A stretch of 64,000 nt of DNA, taken from NCBI GenBank assembly GCA_013350335.1, contig CM023539.1, positions 35,264,631 through 35,328,630 of the forward strand, read 5' to 3'. Position 1 is the first letter of the stretch. Each line of letters opens with the position of its first letter. The translations under genes and the position numbers were made by a program. This DNA is from Chimonanthus salicifolius (lineage: Eukaryota; Streptophyta; Magnoliopsida; Laurales; Calycanthaceae). This document shows positions 25,174 to 36,120 of the stretch, in pieces. Below the pieces are notes generated by a model. That model was not told where the DNA came from, made no database searches, and saw only the letters and a list, made by a program, of their open reading frames with translations.

Positions 25174-25419
25174 TAGTGAGCTCAGGATCCTTATTTTAGC
25201 GGACCGGACCTCTAACGGGCCTCGGATGGTGACCATGTGGGCGAATCCGGAATCTCTCAGAAACGGATCATACGATTAAGGGGCCAGGTGGATCCGAACC
25301 TTCCCTTTGCAAACTCGAATTTGAATTTTTCGTATGAATCCCTAAAACCAAACCACAAGACATAAAATGTGCAAGAAGAAAAACCGAACATTTTCATGGT
25401 TGTGAAGCTTGTCACGATA

Positions 25420-25605
25420 GTACAACTCCAAACGATTGGTGTGTTAGTCGGGAACCTATCTCAGAAAGTGGGAGTTCTGAGTTTGAATTTCATCTCACTC
25501 AAGGGTGTCACTTTTTATGGTTTTACCTATTATGTGTTGATAGGGAGGTTTATATATGTCTCGAAGACTAGTCAGGCAGTCTAAGAGGCACTGGACATTT
25601 TCGTC
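25420..25605 (+). mobile_element. tRNA-derived SINE relic
   Basis: A B-box-like GAGTTTGAATTTC sits in TCAGAAAGTGGGAGTTCTGA, followed by TCTCACTCAAGGGTGTCACT and a tail with TCGAAGACTAGTCAGG. The same order recurs at 35935-36120, and inverted fragments occur at 26885-26965 and 32559-32635, so this is a dispersed SINE family resembling plant Au-type SINEs. The A box is decayed. Confidence 0.6.
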
Positions 25606-25609
25606 ATAG

Positions 25610-27085
25610 AAAAAATTGTCACCTTAGTGACATTTGAGATTGGCTGGAGATGCAAGTTGGATAAAGTCAAAGTAAATTTTTAATTCAATTTAGATCAAGA
25701 TGACATAGGTTTTTTTTTTATTTCATATTAAGTATTTAATTCAGTTCATCATAATTTTATGAAAAAGATTTGATAGATAGTAGAGTAATTAACTGTATAA
25801 TTTTATAAAATCAAATAAAAAAGTAAAACTTAGAAAATGAGATTTTGACTGTGACAATAATGATATTCAATCTATTGCATATTATTTAACTTAAGAAATT
25901 ATATTACTTAGACTACCCAATTCAGCTTCTCTTGGAGCTTAGGGTGTTGTATGGTAGAGAGCCGATTATAACGATTTGATATTCATACATTACGAACGCA
26001 ATGATGCAAAGTTGCTTTGGAGATAGGCGGCGTAGGGCCCACACACTTAAACTCCTTAATATATCAATCATAAAGAGCCCCTGAAATCTTAGCCAGTCTA
26101 GGACCTATAGATTTTATGGAATCTCAAGGTCGGCTTTACAATGATTTAAAAACTGAACCAAACCAATCCTCATTCCTATCTTCACACAGTAAACAGATGC
26201 TTTTAGGTCATTTCAAGGCCAAACTCCTTCCCACTCTCTCATCCTTTATATATATCATATACGCTTGGCAAAATTTAACTCCAACTCAAATTCCCACCTA
26301 AATTCAACTGGTGTAAATAGTATGGGTCTTAAACTTTTTTTTTAACCTCTTTATTAAACAGTTCAAGTCAACTTGAACCAACTAATATATGGATAGGGTT
26401 CGAATTGACATGAATGGGCCTTAAATGGGTTAGAATCTGCATAATATTTAATTTGGTTTGAGATTTAAAAAATGGATTCAATACCTCATGATCTCGTACG
26501 GTATATCGGCAATAGGATACTTATCGGCTGTATTTTAGACAACGCATGTTCTAGGCAAGGATGTTGTAAACATTGGTTTGGGTCTGACTCATTAGATTTG
26601 TCACCACTCAACCCATCTATAAATACAATAGTGAAAACATAGGGTTGAATTTTTTATCACCGAAAACTATTTTATAAATTGCAATACATTATATTTGAAA
26701 GTAAAAAAATAAAATAAAAAAATAAAGGGTTTGTACCTAGCTATTCAATTTAGAATAAATAGGACATATTTTGGTTCTGCAGTTCAATTGATTTTATATA
26801 TTTTTTTATGACCAAGGTGTACAGGTTTCGTAGAGCACCCGATTAATCTTTAAGACATGTGCAAGCTTCTCTATCCACACAAATCAAGTAAGTGCACGAG
26901 GAGTGACCCTTTGAGGTGGAGTGAGAATCGAACTTCTTTAAGTGGGCTCTTGGCTATCACTCCTTTTTCTTTCAACATGTGTGTACCTTCTTTTCTTTTT
27001 CTTTTTTCTATTATGTGATATTTAAAAAAGGAACTAAATGAATAAATAGATCTAAATAAATATGGATTTGATTATTAGAAGTTGA
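25610..27085. other. Intergenic AT-rich DNA with SINE fragment
   Basis: No gene seen. About 26885-26965 holds an inverted SINE fragment (AGGAGTGACCCTTTGAGGTG followed by GAGAATCGAAC). Confidence 0.5.
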
Positions 27086-27089
27086 TCAA

Positions 27090-28363
27090 CCTATTTAATA
27101 AATAAACAAATACGTTAACTGGTTTATTTTTGAAGGGTAAAAATTTAAAAGATCAACGCCTATATGATAAATAAACAAGGTGATGACCAACGTGGTAGGT
27201 TGTGGGGTATTATCATGAGCAACTAAGTGGGGCCACCAAAATGGGCGGTTATGGTACTAATAGAAAGATCTTTTTAAGTATGTCACCCAGGAGGTGATCC
27301 AGCTGCACCTTCCAGTATAGCTACCTTGTTACGACTTCATTCCAGTCACTAGCCTCGTCTTGGGCATTAATTAAGGTGATTTTTTGCCACATAGTTAAGG
27401 ACAAACCTTTCTAAGAGGCTCACCACTCAGGGCACGTGTGATCATGTAACTATTTTCCACTTAGTAACATTACCCATGAGTCCTATGGGGCCCATAAAGG
27501 TGGGATCCAATACATACAATATATGGACATGATGTTTCTCTTAAAAAATTTAAATCCATTAGATTCGAAAAGTCATGATTTTCAAGAGCAAAAAATTAAT
27601 AGTCAAAATGGTATTAATTTTGAATTAATTTTTAATTCAAGACTGAGATCAACTCAGAATAGATTCAAATTGAATACACACTCCAGGAAGAGATAGTAGA
27701 TTTTTTCATGAGTTTAGAAGTTAATAAATGAAACCAGATTTATGATGAACTATACGTTTATCTTTAGCACTACATCAATTGTTCCCATTTCACCGTGTAA
27801 TCACACAAATCTAAATGAGGAATTTAAATATCAGTCTAAAATTAATATGGCCAAATACAATGTATTGGATGATATCATGTTTGTGATACGCAATTAGATT
27901 GGCTCAAAAAGTGTTTTTTGATAATAATAAAAAAAATATATGATATCGTTAATATATAGGTGATATATATCGCCTTAACGATATCTTGACCGGTATTGAC
28001 GATACATGACTGAATCCATCATATACTATGCATATCTACCAAAAATGTATTTGAAGAATTAAAAACAATATGAAGCTCACTATCATATCATTATTGAAAT
28101 AAAATTTCGTCAATCGATTAAAGCCTAAAAGTTTAATCAGAATACAAAATGATTAGTCAGAATGAAATTGGTGAATGGGTCAGTGAATGACAGTGTTGGT
28201 CTCTCCTCTAGGGTTACTCCTACTCATCATCTGGTTTGGTTTCCTCTCTCTGTCCGGGGAACAAAACGCCTACCAATTTCTCTAACGGAATATCATGTCA
28301 ATGACTGTCGATGGGTCAAATGGCCCTTTCAGGAACATTATCTACTTAAATAAGGATAAATAA
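27090..28363 (+). repeat. Tandem duplication, copy A (empty site)
   Basis: It begins CTATTTAATAAATAAACAAA and ends CTTAAATAAGGATAAATAA. Nearly every segment is repeated in the same order in copy B (28364-30880). Copy A lacks the hAT-like insertion and keeps a single GTTGTGGG at 27199-27206 where copy B has two. It also lacks three shorter inserts seen in copy B. Confidence 0.9.
27288..27400 (-). pseudogene. Nuclear fragment of plastid 16S rRNA 3' end, copy A
   Basis: On the minus strand this is the 3' terminus of bacterial-type 16S rRNA. The + strand reads AGGAGGTGATCCAGCTGCAC, CTACCTTGTTACGACTTCA and CCAGTCACTAGCC, the complement of the anti-Shine-Dalgarno tail and helix 45 region. Similarity fades after about 75 bases. 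It is a diverged organelle-to-nucleus transfer, not a functional rRNA gene. Confidence 0.88.
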
Positions 28364-28479
28364 CCTATTTAATAAATAAACAAATAGGTTAACTGGTTTA
28401 CTTTTGAAGGGTAGAAATTTAAAAGATCAACCTATATGATAAATAAACTAAGGTGGCCACCAACGTGGTAGATTGTAGG

Positions 28480-29431
28480 TAGGGCTGCAATTCGGATTGG
28501 ACGGGTCGGGTTTTAATAAACCCAAACCTAACCCATGTCACAACACATTGAACCTGACCTGACCCGACCCGAATTAAAAATCCGATTTAGTCAACCCGAC
28601 CCGACCCGAGTTTGTAATACCTTCGACCCGACCCGAGTTTGTAATACCTTCAACCCGACCCGACCCTACTGTCACCCTCCTTTCAGCTCTGTTTGGATGC
28701 ATGGAAAGTGAAGTACTTTCATGAAAATAACCATTTTCTAACAAAAATTAGTAATGGGTTAAGCAAAAGTTGTATAAAATCCACAGGAACCAATACCTAA
28801 ACATCCACAGATTTATAAACAAAAGTTGTATAAAGAAAAAAAGAAGGACAAAATATGAAAAAAAAAAAACCAGATCAGAAAGAGAAAAGGAGACGTGGGT
28901 TTTGAAGACTGCGTCCCAAATCTGGGCTTTGATCACCTTGCCATCAACCTTCAAGCTCCGAAATGCGAACTCGACGCCGATGGTGGACTTAGACTCAAGG
29001 CTGAACTCGTTTCTAGTGAATCTTGAGAGCAGATTCTACTTCCCGACTCCCAAATAAAATAGAGAAACTCACCTAGGTCCGACTGGGAAGAAGAAGAATA
29101 ATAAGGAAGGGGGTCACAGCTCGGCCGAGAGATAGAGGTGAAGAAGAGGCAAAGCGGCGATGAGATTGGGAGACGGAGAAAAAAAACTCGCCGAAGCTCT
29201 AGGGTTGAAAAAAACGAATGGAGGTTTTTATATTAAGTTAAAGAAATTTCGGGTCAGGTCGGGTCGAGTTGAAATTTAAAGACCTTAACCAGACCGACCC
29301 GAATTTTGTGCGGGTTTTTCTTTTCTCAACCTGACCCGACCCTATGGCCCGACTCTTGTAACCCAACCCGCATGATTTCCCCTATTGGGTCATGCGGGTC
29401 GGGCCAAAACCCGACCCGAGTTGTAGCCCTA
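28480..29431. mobile_element. hAT-like gene-capturing element (GGGTCGGG family) with 8-bp target duplication
   Basis: The termini are inverted repeats: TAGGGCTGCAATTCGG at the left and the complement of TAGGGCTACAACTCGG at the right. Subterminal tracts are rich in GGGTCGGGT/ACCCGACCC. It is flanked by ATTGTAGG (28472-28479) and GTTGTAGG (29432-29439), 7 of 8 identical. The paralogous empty site in copy A has one GTTGTGGG. No transposase is present. The centre (about 28690-29225) has different composition and carries a Rab GTPase fragment with what looks like its 5' leader. Confidence 0.88.
28910..29050 (-). pseudogene. Captured RabA/Rab11-type small GTPase fragment
   Basis: On the minus strand the reading is GVGK, a stop codon, then [20 protein letters not shown] and [20 protein letters not shown], then D. 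This is the segment of a plant Rab11/RabA GTPase from the P-loop (GxxGxGKS, with the Ser codon turned into TAG) through switch I (STIGVEF) to the Trp-Asp before switch II. Everything after WD, including the DTAGQE motif, is missing, as is the N-terminus. Upstream (29060-29215) is a CT-rich leader-like stretch. It lies wholly inside the hAT-like element and cannot encode a GTPase. Confidence 0.9.
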
Positions 29432-29520
29432 GTTGTAGGGTATTATCATGAGCAACTAAGTGGGGCCACCAAAATGGGCGGTGATGGTACTAATGGAAAG
29501 ATCTTTCTAAGTATGTCACC

Positions 29521-29636
29521 CCTGAAAAGGAGGTAATCTAGCCACACCTTCCAGTATAGCTACCTTGTTACGACTTCACTCCATTCACTAGCCCCACCTT
29601 TGGCACTGATTAAGGTGATTTTTTGCCGCATAGTTA
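29521..29636 (-). pseudogene. Nuclear fragment of plastid 16S rRNA 3' end, copy B
   Basis: Same fragment as in copy A, but retaining CCTGAAAAGGAGGT, which matches the plastid sequence just beyond the mature 16S 3' end and so points to plastid rather than mitochondrial origin. Differences from copy A (GGTAATCTAGCCACACC against GGTGATCCAGCTGCACC) show independent decay since duplication. Confidence 0.88.
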
Positions 29637-30419
29637 AGGACAGACCTTTCTAACAGGCTCACCACTATCCATTTTGTGAGTTCCGTTCCCAAGTGCACAT
29701 GGTAATACTGTGAAACTTAGGGCATATGTGATCATGCAACTATTTTCCCCTTAGCAACATTACCCATGAGTCCTATGGGGCCCATAAAGGTGGGGTCCAA
29801 TACATAAAATATGTGGACTTGAAAAGTATTTTCAAGATGATGCTTCTCATAAAAAAAATGAAATTCATTAGATTTGAAAAGTTATGATTTTCAAGAGCAA
29901 AAAATTAATAGTCAAAATGGGATCAATTTTGAATTAATTTTTAATTCAAAGTGAAATCAACTAAGAATGGATTCAAATTGAATACAGATACAATTTAAGG
30001 TGGTAGATGAGTGTGAGAAGAAGAGGGTATTGATTTGGACTCCAGCAGGAGATAGTAGATTTTTTCATGAGTTTAGAAGTTAATAAATGAAACCAGATTT
30101 ATGATGAATTATACATTTATCTTTAGCATTACATCAATTGTTCCTATTTCACCATGTAATCACACAAATCTAAATGAGGAATTTAAATATCAATCTAAAA
30201 TTAATATGGCCAAATGCAATATATCCAGTGATATCATATTTGTGATACGCAATCAGATTGGCTCAAAAAGTGTTCTTTTATAAAAAAAAATATGATGTCG
30301 TTAATAGATAAGTGATATATATCGCCTCATATCTTGATCAGTATTGATAATACATGACTGAATCGGTCATATACGATGCATATATACCAAAAATGTATTG
30401 AAGATTAAAAATGAGTAGC

Positions 30420-30560
30420 CATTTAGACACCCAACTTTTCTGTTAGGAAACACCATTTTTCGAAATTTAAAGTGAAATTATCATTTTACCATTCCGATGT
30501 ACATTCAGATGATAAAAGATTTTTCAAAATCGAAAGAGCAAAATAGTAATAATAATACAA
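30420..30560 (+). mobile_element. Truncated end of a palindrome-rich foldback element
   Basis: The sequence AGCCATTTAGACACCC, then TTTTCTG, AACACC, then GTGAAATTATCATTTTACC matches the termini of the elements at 46643-47526 and near 39255. It is absent from copy A. Only one end is recognisable. Confidence 0.55.
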
Positions 30561-30880
30561 TATGAAGCTCCCTATCATATCATTATTGAAATACAATTTC
30601 ATCAATTGATGAAAGCCTAAAAGTTTAATCAGAATACCAAATGATTAGTCAGAATGAAATTGGTGAATGGGTCAGTGAATGACGGTGAAATTGGTCTGTT
30701 CTCAAGGGTTACTCCCTGCGCCATAGCTACTCCATCATTTGGTTTGGTTTCCTACTTACCTCTCTCTGTCGGGGGAAGAAAACACCTACCAATTTCTCTA
30801 ACGGAATATCTTGTCAATGACTGTCGATGGGTCAAATGGCCCTTTCAGGGACATTGTCTACTTAAATAAGGATAAATAAC

Positions 30881-32200
30881 ATATATAATATGGAAGTAAG
30901 GAAGTGTTAGCTGTTTGTAATGATGATGTGAAGCTCATATGCTTAACAAGGTCTGCCTTGATTACTAAGACAAATTCATGGAGGAAGTAGGGAGAGTAGG
31001 AATTCCCTTGAGAACTTGGCATCCTGTCAACCACCCCATTCTTAACTATGTAAAAAATAAAACGAGAAGAAGAAAAAGAAATGTTCTAAAATTAAAAATA
31101 TAAAAATGCCCATCATTTCTAATGACTTGAAGTTGAACAAGCAATTGGATTCCTTCTTTTCTAAAGTAAGTGTCAACAAATATTTCGTCACGTCTCAGCA
31201 TCTCATTCATGTTTGTTGCAAATGAAATAAAAAATTATATAAAATTAGTTGAATTATAAGCATGAATCTTCTTTCATTTTTAATATGTTTTAGAATAGTA
31301 GAAATTGCCAAAAGACAATAATATAAAAGTCTCTATTGGACTTCCTCCAATGTGACTTGATATATGTTAAACACATGAGTAGAATTCACTCTTAAAAACC
31401 TTCAAAAGTCCATTGGTAATGTGGGACTTATTCTAAAATTCTCCCTCAACGTCGAGCTTGAAGATACTCGACTCTTCTCCTCCACGCAGGGCTGAAGACA
31501 TGAATCCGTTCCATCCCTGTGGTACTCCCGCTCTGATACTATGTTAAACACATGAGTAAAACTCACCCTTAAAAACCAGTTGTTAAGAACATGGTGCCCA
31601 TGTGCTTATAAACTTGACATTTTAAAGGCTACTTGCGATGTGGAACTTATGCTGACAATATCGAGACGACAAGACACTTTGAATAGATTTGGGACGTGTG
31701 ATATAAAGAAGACTAGATGTATAAAGTTTTACTCATGTCTCATAATTTTATTTCTTGATTTTGAACTTTTAAAATAGCCAGCAAGATTAAAATGGCTCCA
31801 ATTTGACGCCCTATATTTTGAATGATCCACAATTTATTAATTTGACGAGAGTCTAATTAAAAGTCCCACTGAAAAATTCTCGCTAGCCTAACTCATTGTA
31901 CATATGATCTTCCAATATGATTTTTTTTCACATCAACAACGAAGTGTTAGAACCATCTAATCAATGGTCTAGATCTTCAGACCATGGGTGCCACTTGCAT
32001 GAATTACAAGTTGAAGAAGGGATCAACTGTTGTTTTTCTTTAAAAAGCATCAGACTATTATTGCATGCAGGGAAGATAAGAAGATATGTTGGTGACGATA
32101 TTAGGCCTCAAAAAATAATTATTTTACTTTGACAACACTCTAAAATTCAGCTTGACCAACACCATGGCCAACCAGACGACCCCTCTGTAGATAGAGACAG
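30881..32200. other. Intergenic region upstream of laccase
   Basis: No gene other than the TRIM-like relic. Sequence is AT-rich with scattered stops. The last 100 bases include CCAACACC and CCAACCAG, loosely like MYB-bound AC elements, but not close enough to call. Confidence 0.4.
31365..31580 (-). mobile_element. TRIM-like LTR retroelement relic
   Basis: ATGTTAAACACATGAGTA plus about 20 further bases are directly repeated at 31366 and 31540. Between them CTCTGATACTATGTT is the complement of a Met-tRNA primer binding site (TATCAGAG) just inside the second repeat. Such short paired repeats with a binding site and no coding sequence are typical of terminal-repeat retrotransposons in miniature. 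Flanks are decayed. Confidence 0.55.
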
Positions 32201-32280
32201 CTCTGAAAATGCCTTCATTTCTCATATATATGATATCGTCGTCCATCAACTACTCAACCAAACACTATCCTAGCAAACAC

Positions 32281-32288
32281 TATATAAA
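32281..32288 (+). promoter_or_regulatory. TATA box of the laccase gene
   Basis: TATATAAA lies 93 bases before the laccase ATG, a normal distance for a ~60-nt leader. Confidence 0.7.
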
Positions 32289-32380
32289 GAAAGCAGAGAT
32301 CTCACTTGACCAGTACCAAGGATTAATTCTCCAAATCACTATCTTATCTGCCTATTTTGACAAGAAAAAGATTGTAAAAG

Positions 32381-35300
32381 ATGGCTGCTTCTCATCTTCA
32401 ATCACCATCTTCTATAGTAACTTTGTTCTTTGCACTGTATGCTCTGCTTCTCTTGCCTGGTCTAACATACGCAAAGCCGAAGATCAGACACCATACATTC
32501 GATGTGCGTCCCACATTCTTCAACTATCTATCTATTTACACACATTGGGTAACTTTATGGGGAGTGACCCTTTGAGGTGGAGTGGGAATCGAACTCAAGA
32601 CTCCCAACCATCACTCCAACCCCTGAGTTAACTGATGAATAGTACTCAACACCAACATTTTTAATATAATGCACTCAGTGTTTTAGTTGTATTTTTTTTT
32701 TTTTTTTTCAGGTAAGGATGCAAAATGTGAATAGATTGTGCCAGACTAAGAGCAAGGTGACTGTTAATGGGCAATTTCCGGGGCCCAAGATTGTTGCTAG
32801 GGAAGGTGATCGGGTCATTGTTAAAGTGATTAACAATGTCAAATACAATGTCACCCTGCACTGGTAGAATAATCTCACCAACTTCTCAATTTTCATATCA
32901 TTGAAAGCTGCTCTGCTTTCTTTCTTCCCCTGTTCCATATGCTGTTCTGGGCATTGGTGCATTGGAAGAATTTTTTTCCCATGTTCACTCATTCTGAATT
33001 AAACTTGTATGGATGTGATCACAGGCATGGAATTAGACAGCTACAAAATGGATGGGCAGATGGACCAGCATACATTACTCAGTGCCCAATACAAACCGGT
33101 CAAAGCTACGTCTACAACTTCACCATCACTGGCCAGAGGGGAACACTCTTTTGGCATGCTCACATCTCATGGCTCCGATCGACTCTCTATGGACCCCTCA
33201 TCATTCTTCCAAAGCGCAATGTCCCGTATCCATTCGCCAAACCATACAAAGAATTCCCCATCATCTTTGGTCTGTAGATTGAATTCACACTCGATAGATG
33301 AAAGGATGTAAAGGGGTCAAATTCCGATTGGATGGGGATGCATTTACATCCATTTTGATCTTAAGTTACATTATCCGAATCCTGTCGATCTGAATCCTAG
33401 CCCGACTTTGAAATTTGTTGAACTTGGGCCCGGTTGAAATCTGACCCATGTTGCTTCAAATTTGGAAGTCAAGTGAATGTGACATCCAAATCTGTATTTG
33501 GATGACAGAATTTAATGGGCTTGCTTCAAATAGGATCCTTCAGGATTATGGATGGATGGATTATTGAAGTTCCATTTGCATCCTCAGATAGAAGTCAATG
33601 GTTTAGTCAATTCATTCAAGTGACTGGTTAACTGACATGAAGATTGATTTTCAATTACAGGTGAGTGGTGGAATGCAGACACTGAGGCTGTCATCAGCCA
33701 AGCTTTGCAAACTGGTGCGGGCCCTAATGTCTCTGATGCATTCACCATTAATGGACTCCCTGGCCCACTGTACAACTGCACAAAAGGTACCGACTTTAAT
33801 TCCATTTTCCTAAAACCAAAAACTCTAGATTAACATTGATGATATTACTACTTAGGGCAATAATGCAATTTAAGAATTTGACATGAGGCATACAGTTGAG
33901 AAATTGGTTTTTCCGGTCCAACTTGTTGATCTGGGCTTCAGCGATGATAGGCCCATCCAAGTAATGCTTGGGCTTCTCTCAGTTGATGAACTGGGCCAAT
34001 TTTAGGCTTTTACTCAATAAAACAAAATTGAAGCTCGTTTGTCTTTTATCAGATACATTCAAGTTAGGCGTGGAGCCTGGAAAGACTTATCTCCTCCGTT
34101 TGATCAACGCTGCACTCAATGATGAACTCTTCTTCAGCATCGCCAACCATACCCTCACCGTCGTCGAAGCAGATGCACTCTATGTGAAGCCCTTCAACAC
34201 CGATATCCTTCTCATAACACCGGGCCAAACTACCAATGTCCTCCTCAAGACAAAATCCAGCTCACCCAATGCAGCATTCCTCATGGCAGCTAGACCTTAT
34301 GCAACAGGCCTTGGCAAGTTTGACAACACAACAACCGCCGGAGTCCTTGAATACCGACGGCCCAATTCCTCATCTACATCGAATATAAAAAAACTCCCAC
34401 TATTCAAACCAACTCTTCCAGCACTCAATGACACTTCCTTCGCGGCAAATTTCAGCCGCAAATTACGTAGCCTGGCCAATACTCAATTCCCAGCCAATGT
34501 GCCCCAAACTGTGGACCAGCAATTCTTTTTCACCGTGGGCCTGGGTTCGAACCCATGCCCGAAGAATCAAACATGTCAAGGCCCCAGTAATAGCACCAAG
34601 TTTTCAGCTTCAGTTAACAATGTCTCATTCATCCTACCAACCACAGCCATCCTGCAGGCCCACTACTTCAGGCAATCCAACGGTGTATACACCACTGACT
34701 TTCCCAAGAAGCCTCTGATTCCGTTCAATTACACTGGTGTCAATCCTAACAGCACCACGATAAGCACGGTGAGCAATGGAACAAAGGTGGTGGTGCTTCC
34801 TTTCAACACGACCGTCGAAGTGGTGATGCAGGACACTAGCATTCTTGGGGCAGAGAGCCATCCTTTCCATCTCCATGGCTACAATTTCTTTGTCGTCGGC
34901 CAAGGCTTCGGAAACTATGACCCAAACAAGGATCCTGCCAACTTCAATCTCATCGACCCCGTCGAGAGGAACACTGCTGGAGTACCGTCCGGCGGTTGGT
35001 TGGCCATTCGTTTTCAAGCTGACAATCCAGGTTGGTTAATTTAATTGAACAATTGTTCGCTCATTCTCCCAAAGGAATGTTTGATCCTTGTTTAGCATGG
35101 CATGTACAAGGTACCAGTACAATGGTGTCAGGGCTACAACTCGAGTTCAACCGAAGCTTCTGAAGAGTACAAGCAAAACCTGCTCTCATGATGAATGAAA
35201 CATTTATTGGCCCAAGCCCACCTACGCCAGACCGGTCATAACCCAAGTTGGGTTCATGTTGGGCCTGGCACAAGTTGCTCCCAACATAATTATTTTCTAG

Positions 35301-35642
35301 TGTTTATATGAAATTGATAGGGATACCGGTGTTTATAATAATAAGTGACATCTAAATTGTCCTTTTATCATTTATCATAAACTAAATGGTGAAAATGTAC
35401 GGTAATGCTCTCTCTTATTGGAAAACACCAGTGTTTCTATCGATTCCCTTCCGTAAAGTTTGATCTAGATATTGTTGATATTAATTTCTCCTTGTTCTGT
35501 GATGGAAACAGGTGTATGGTTCATGCATTGCCATTTTGATGTCCATCTGAGTTGGGGTTTGAAGATGGCATGGTTGGTTTTAGACGGGAAGCTGCCCAAT
35601 CAGAAGGTGCTACCTCCACCCTCCGATCTTCCCAAGTGTTGA
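32381..35642 (+). CDS. LAC17: Laccase (multicopper oxidase), LAC17-like, six exons
   Basis: Secreted laccases oxidise monolignols and other phenolics with O2; LAC17-type enzymes act in lignin polymerisation in cell walls. Exons: 32381-32503, 32712-32863, 33025-33269, 33661-33786, 34053-35030, 35512-35642, all GT..AG with consistent phases, giving 584 aa (family ~560-590). The start gives a signal peptide (hydrophobic core [14 protein letters not shown], then TYA). Copper ligands are complete: HWH at residues ~91-93 (split across intron 2), HAH at ~136-138, HPFHLHG in exon 5, and HCHFDVH at ~547-553. Many N-glycosylation sequons are present. The protein ends PPPSDLPKC, as LAC17 does. Motifs such as [23 protein letters not shown] and [13 protein letters not shown] support the LAC17/LAC4 group. 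Intron 1 holds an inverted SINE fragment, and intron 3 a GGGTCGG-like stretch. No damage is visible, so the gene is probably functional. Confidence 0.95.
32559..32635 (-). mobile_element. SINE fragment in laccase intron 1
   Basis: AGTGACCCTTTGAGGTGGAG followed by GGGAATCGAACTCAAGACTC is the reverse complement of a tRNA B box and its flank, matching the SINE family at 25420 and 35935. It lies between exons 1 and 2, well clear of the splice sites. Confidence 0.6.
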
Positions 35643-35792
35643 CTCCGGCCATCGGATTGAGAGTTTTTTTTTATTTTTATTTTTGGTTTTTTTAGGGAAA
35701 TCTATATGTTAAATTAAGCCTTGTATGAGCAGAGGAATTGCTAATGTTGAGTGAGAGTGTGAGAAAGTAGATGAGAGATTTAAATCGATGTT

Positions 35793-35798
35793 AATAAA
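35793..35798 (+). terminator. Candidate polyadenylation signal of laccase
   Basis: AATAAA about 150 bases after the stop codon, within TTAATAAAACCGG. Confidence 0.5.
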
Positions 35799-35934
35799 AC
35801 CGGCATTGCTCTTTCATCAATCACTCATTGCATCCGTCTTTGTAGTTGGGCATGGCTGGTAATTTGTACGAAATTGCAGAAATTTAAGCTGAAGTAGATT
35901 AGAAAGAGCATAAAATATGTTGGACTAACAAAGG

Positions 35935-36120
35935 GCATAAGTAAATTTCGTGTAGGTCAGGAATCAGTCTAAGAAAGTGGAAGTCCTGAATTCAAATCAT
36001 ATCCCACTTCAAAGGGTAACTCCTCGTAATTTTAACTCCGTGTGTGAGTAGAGAGGTTGTATACGACTCAAGAACTAGTCAAATGCTCTAAGAGACTCTG
36101 AACACCTCAATTTTAGAGGG
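35935..36120 (+). mobile_element. tRNA-derived SINE relic
   Basis: Matches the 25420-25605 copy in order: AAGAAAGTGGAAGTCCTGAA, a decayed B box (TTCAAATCATATC), CCACTTCAAAGGGTAACTCC and CTCAAGAACTAGTCAAATGC. Confidence 0.6.

Larger units (their letters stand above)
28364..30880 (+). repeat. Tandem duplication, copy B (carries insertions)
   Basis: Directly adjoins copy A. It is longer because of the 952-bp element at 28480-29431, a ~50-bp segment near 29660-29715, a ~50-bp segment near 29990-30045 and an insert at about 30420-30560. No long open reading frame is shared by the two copies. Confidence 0.9.

Noticed and set aside
27288..29636. 16S rRNA gene
   Set aside because: Only about 75-115 bases of the 3' end are present, with several substitutions in universally conserved positions; it is transferred organelle DNA.
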